DNA of 10,595 nucleotides, from assembly GCA_025655635.1 (NCBI GenBank), contig JAHXIM010000393.1, positions 1-10,595 of the forward strand. The letters run 5' to 3'. Position numbers and translations under genes: made by a program. The notes beneath the pieces are model-generated. The model saw only the letters and a program-made list of their open reading frames with translations. It ran no database searches and was not told the origin of the DNA. Below, piece by piece: positions 9,401 through 10,595 of this stretch; the stretch's first letter is position 1; each line of letters opens with the position of its first letter. The stretch comes from a gamma proteobacterium symbiont of Lucinoma myriamae (lineage in GTDB: Bacteria > Pseudomonadota > Gammaproteobacteria > GRL18).

Positions 9401-9955
9401 AGGATGTTGTGTGTCCTGAGCAATCAGTAAACGCCAGATCAATGCCTGCCATTGATCGGCAGTATTGCTGCCAGCCTGATCGATTGGGCTGTCCCCTTTT
9501 TCCCATGCCATGATCCAGTCAGGACGAAAAATAAGGTATTGTTCAAATAAATCGGCCAGCTGACAAGCCAGTTGAAAGCGTTTGGCTTCATTACCAGAAC
9601 AGTAGTTAGTTGCCTCCTGACATAGCGGCTCAGAGATCACCGCATCACTGGCCAGTAGTTCATGTATACGCCAGCTCATGACTTCACGGGTATAGGTGGA
9701 TTTCTCCGGTACCTTGTCTTTACCCAATACGACTCTGATCTGGTTCCAGAAAAACTGCATGGGCAGACTAAAACTCAGGTTCATACTGATACCGCGACTT
9801 TCTGCCAGTTTCAGGTTGAGCCAGTGCTGCATGCCTTTACTTTGTACCAGAATGATTTCTTCGCTGAGAATATTATCATTAGCACCGCTCTGCATTACAT
9901 GATCTAATAAAAAAACCAGGTTTTCCAGTCGGTTGGCGGGGTAGATATTAATCAA
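6479..9955 (-). CDS. recC: Exodeoxyribonuclease V subunit gamma, RecC (Chi-scanning subunit)
   Basis: RecC holds RecB and RecD together, splits the duplex at the DNA end and reads Chi in the 3' strand through a channel built from a dead helicase fold. Family signatures are ILVQSKGMQHW (36-45), LPMQFFW ending at W70, ADLFEQYLIFRPDW (134-147), FGINTLPPVW (about 210-219), ILVMCPNVENYAPYVDAVFA (about 401-420) and VPFRIIAVLGLNDGEFPRQ (from about 676), followed by GDRSLRGDDRYLFLEALIS. I choose the TTG at 9955 because its product LINIYPANRLE aligns without a gap to E. coli MLRVYHSNRLD, and a modest AAGAGA lies 6 bases upstream. A TTG at 9994 would add 13 residues. The protein has 1158 residues (E. 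coli has 1122). It is the first gene of the operon. Residues 40 and 44, Chi contacts in E. coli, are Lys and His here instead of Thr and Gln. Confidence 0.95.
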   Translation of the reverse strand: MINIYPANRLENLVFLLDHVMQSGANDNILSEEIILVQSKGMQHWLNLKLAESRGISMNLSFSLPMQFFWNQIRVVLGKDKVPEKSTYTREVMSWRIHELLASDAVISEPLCQEATNYCSGNEAKRFQLACQLADLFEQYLIFRPDWIMAWEKGDSPIDQAGSNTADQWQALIWRLLIAQDTQHPIRLLKEAMSKLKQHQHHLPERISLFGINTLPPVWLDCLSELGRQTQVHFFHLNPCVEYLGDLKTDKSQAKEQFYRWLNSNDLAIPGTTDQHSALAAETTNPLLSNLGAQGKDFLYLLQEHTSIEIPVYESPEVLAMEQGETATILHQIQADILQLRDRRTTDAESDENSDKKYKDDSITIASAHSALREIQALHDWLLHQINSDSDRKDSLTPKDILVMCPNVENYAPYVDAVFAHGWNDWSEKVPPLPCSIADRTLKDSEPLVQAFIDLLDLPDSRFQVSQILAYLRLPALQEKFNFSEGDLLLLERWINHAAIHWGLDGDHKQQILTGDGNNTADSLNDKFSWHQGLNRLLLGFAQSDHTDIYQEQLLLPDVEGDEALLLGRCFELLEQLQYYAHALKTDRTPNDWKQFLLQAKDTLFSPLSVDSNAQQIIDLAIDDLGEYTSSACYNNKLPLSVIRDFLLSHFSQPEPGRQFMAGQVTFCSMVPMRSVPFRIIAVLGLNDGEFPRQRQPMGFDLMAMQPPRKGDRSLRGDDRYLFLEALISCREKLYLSYQGHDIKTNNKREPSLVLQELINFLEKGYGWQLTEGSSSIDEQDLLKVPLQAFNKDNYTTGLSLKSFNAKWLKLSEPGELRNNLNKVAELLPVNTSDKISANDDITLNAEQLVQFFDNPGKQFAQQRLGLYLEQQQSAVLEDSEPFVADHLDRYLIQDKIITTVLTEHGNEQAMSNLMSGFSLSGNLPDTPTIADDLQQWQEQACEFAEHVNALLSADGQQLNTQSVKVSIDNITIEAELPLLNNTLLYWRLVNPKGKDDMRLWIHHLIAQVAFKNDSAPYQTKGVFRGKDDALLSVCFDPFGLEQGSAQVSAQQLLTELIQCWKEGMQEPLLLNAALGQKHCLMTKDRKNQPVIKPLNDYSFSAFWQDDYQIQGLGSDPYVHWFWGDSLEIPPWQAHWQARIEAIYKPLYENRQEEFVND
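6495..6500 (-). promoter_or_regulatory. Strong Shine-Dalgarno site that sets the recB start
   Basis: The minus strand reads GGAGGA, 8 bases before the ATG at 6486, within the last codons of recC (which encode QEEFVND). It supports ATG 6486 over the upstream ATG at 6513. With the ATGACTAA overlap it fits coupled translation of recB after recC. Confidence 0.8.
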
Positions 9956-9994
9956 AAAAATTCTCTTTTTTAGCTTGGCGTAGATTGAAATCAA

Positions 9995-10040
9995 ACAGTA
10001 TCACTAAAGCTCATAGCTGACAATATTTGAGCGAATTATA
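9995..10040 (-). promoter_or_regulatory. Candidate promoter elements for recCBD
   Basis: On the minus strand a perfect TATAAT lies at 10035-10040, but no good -35 hexamer sits 16-18 bases upstream (TTGCCG at 10062-10067 is 21 bases away). A second possibility is TTGTCA (10018-10023) with a weak TACTGT (9995-10000) at 17 bases. Either would give a short leader before the TTG at 9955. The position upstream of the first gene makes a promoter here expected, but which element is used cannot be decided by eye. Confidence 0.35.
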
Positions 10041-10058
10041 ATCACCTATTGCGATTAT
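10038..10058. promoter_or_regulatory. Inverted repeat between the divergent genes, possible operator
   Basis: ATAATC (10038-10043) and GATTAT (10053-10058) are perfect inverted arms around a 9-base spacer, and the pairing extends inward imperfectly (AATCAC against GCGATT). The left arm overlaps the candidate TATAAT of recC and the repeat lies about 30 bases upstream of the extended -10 of the sensor gene. The geometry would suit a dimeric repressor, but AT-rich intergenic DNA yields such palindromes by chance. No regulator family can be named. Confidence 0.3.
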
Positions 10059-10087
10059 TTCCGGCAAAAAATTATTTAATATAAGTA

Positions 10088-10096
10088 TGCTAGAAT
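10088..10096 (+). promoter_or_regulatory. Extended -10 promoter for the rightward sensor gene
   Basis: TGCTAGAAT fits the extended -10 pattern TGnTANNNT. No convincing -35 hexamer lies 17 bases upstream, as is common for extended -10 promoters. Transcription would begin near 10103, leaving a leader of roughly 23 bases with GGAAG at 10116-10120, 5 bases before the ATG at 10126. Confidence 0.45.
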
Positions 10097-10125
10097 TATG
10101 ACAACATTCTCTCATGGAAGTAAAT

Positions 10126-10595
10126 ATGTTTAATCCAACGTCGATTCGTGTCAATATTCTCAGTAGTTTTCTTCTTATTACTGGTCTGGTTGCGGCATCA
10201 TTATTGGGCTTACAATATTATTTCAGCCAGCAAATGGCAGTATCAGCTGTTCACAAAAGTTTTACTCAGGCGGCCAAACGCTTAACTCAACAGATTCAAA
10301 CCAAAAATGAATTCACAAAAACATCATTATATCTGACAGAGATTTACCCTGACCTGAATTTATCACCATCTAACACCATTAATCTCGATACTATCAAACG
10401 CTTTGCCCATAATATAGAACACTCGCAGAATATCTATGCTATTTATATTGGGCAGCCTGATGACGAGTTTTTTGAAGTCATTAATATGAATATTTCAAAA
10501 GAGCTTCATAAACCTAAAAAACGCAGTAGCCCATGCAACGACATAATATCCAGCACCAAACTTCTCATAATTGAACTGTTTTTCTCTAGGCTGGA
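10126..10595 (+). CDS. Partial membrane-anchored sensory protein (N-terminal part only)
   Basis: The frame opens at ATG 10126 and stays open for 156 codons to the window edge, so the C-terminus is missing. GGAAG 5 bases upstream supports this ATG; another in-frame ATG at 10114 would add four residues but overlaps that site. Residues about 9-33 (VNILSSFLLITGLVAASLLG and onward) form one hydrophobic membrane segment after a short SIR-containing N-terminus. A soluble, probably periplasmic stretch follows, and the segment IYAIYIGQPDDEFFEVIN (about 104-121) resembles the ligand-domain strands of Cache-type sensors. By family analogy such N-termini precede cyclase, diguanylate cyclase, HD-GYP or kinase outputs, but no output domain is visible. 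Residues after about 128 are basic and do not look like a continuation of the domain, so a frameshift or junction near 10510 is possible. It is divergent from recC. Confidence 0.6.
   Translation, partial: MFNPTSIRVNILSSFLLITGLVAASLLGLQYYFSQQMAVSAVHKSFTQAAKRLTQQIQTKNEFTKTSLYLTEIYPDLNLSPSNTINLDTIKRFAHNIEHSQNIYAIYIGQPDDEFFEVINMNISKELHKPKKRSSPCNDIISSTKLLIIELFFSRL

Noticed and set aside
5612..9907. Several 60-95 residue plus-strand frames inside recB and recC, and short minus-strand frames within them
   Set aside because: Each overlaps conserved RecB or RecC coding sequence in another frame and shows no domain, so none is annotated.
9956..9994. Longer RecC N-terminus from a TTG at 9994
   Set aside because: The extra 13 residues have no counterpart in E. 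coli RecC, and the TTG at 9955 aligns exactly with its Met1.
1..10595. A new defence or mobile system, CRISPR array, attC sites or an intact insertion sequence
   Set aside because: No regular repeats, transposase, attC-like palindromes or defence domains were seen. RecBCD does degrade foreign DNA, but it is a well-known core system.
10495..10595. A minus-strand gene entering from the right edge
   Set aside because: Only about 33 codons are visible, with no recognisable family, and the frame overlaps the sensor reading; it is kept only as a caution in the findings.

Overview
The window carries a complete recC-recB-recD operon on the minus strand. It is flanked at the left by a decayed integron-type tyrosine recombinase on the plus strand, and at the right by the 5' part of a divergently transcribed membrane-anchored sensory protein. 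The enterobacterial-type RecBCD (rather than AddAB), the gene order, and the moderate-to-low G+C with glutamine-rich proteins point to a gammaproteobacterium. I cannot name the genus from the sequence.

Layout. Bases 1-72 are AT-rich with no assignable gene. Bases 73-868 (+) are a pseudogene related to integron integrases. It lacks the N-terminal domain and is broken by two in-frame stops and several frameshifts, yet the catalytic residues can still be read across the frames. Its 3' end overlaps the 3' end of recD by 8 bases, tail to tail, with no visible terminator. recD (861-2816), recB (2809-6486) and recC (6479-9955) fill nearly all the rest, transcribed right to left as recC, recB, recD. 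Both gene junctions are 8-base stop/start overlaps with a good Shine-Dalgarno sequence inside the upstream gene, which suggests translational coupling. A divergent intergenic region of about 170 bases holds candidate promoters and an inverted repeat. It leads into the sensor gene (10126 to the window edge).

Function. RecB (3'-5' helicase plus nuclease), RecC (inactivated helicase fold that scans for Chi) and RecD (5'-3' helicase) form the heterotrimer that resects double-strand breaks and loads RecA. All visible catalytic motifs of RecB and RecD are intact. The most useful observation is in RecC. Its N-terminus aligns without gaps to E. coli RecC, but two residues known to contact Chi (T40 and Q44 in E. 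coli) are Lys and His here, so a Chi sequence different from the E. coli octamer is plausible. I see no CRISPR array, tRNA, rRNA, intact insertion sequence or new defence system. Apart from the dead integrase this looks like an ordinary core-genome locus.
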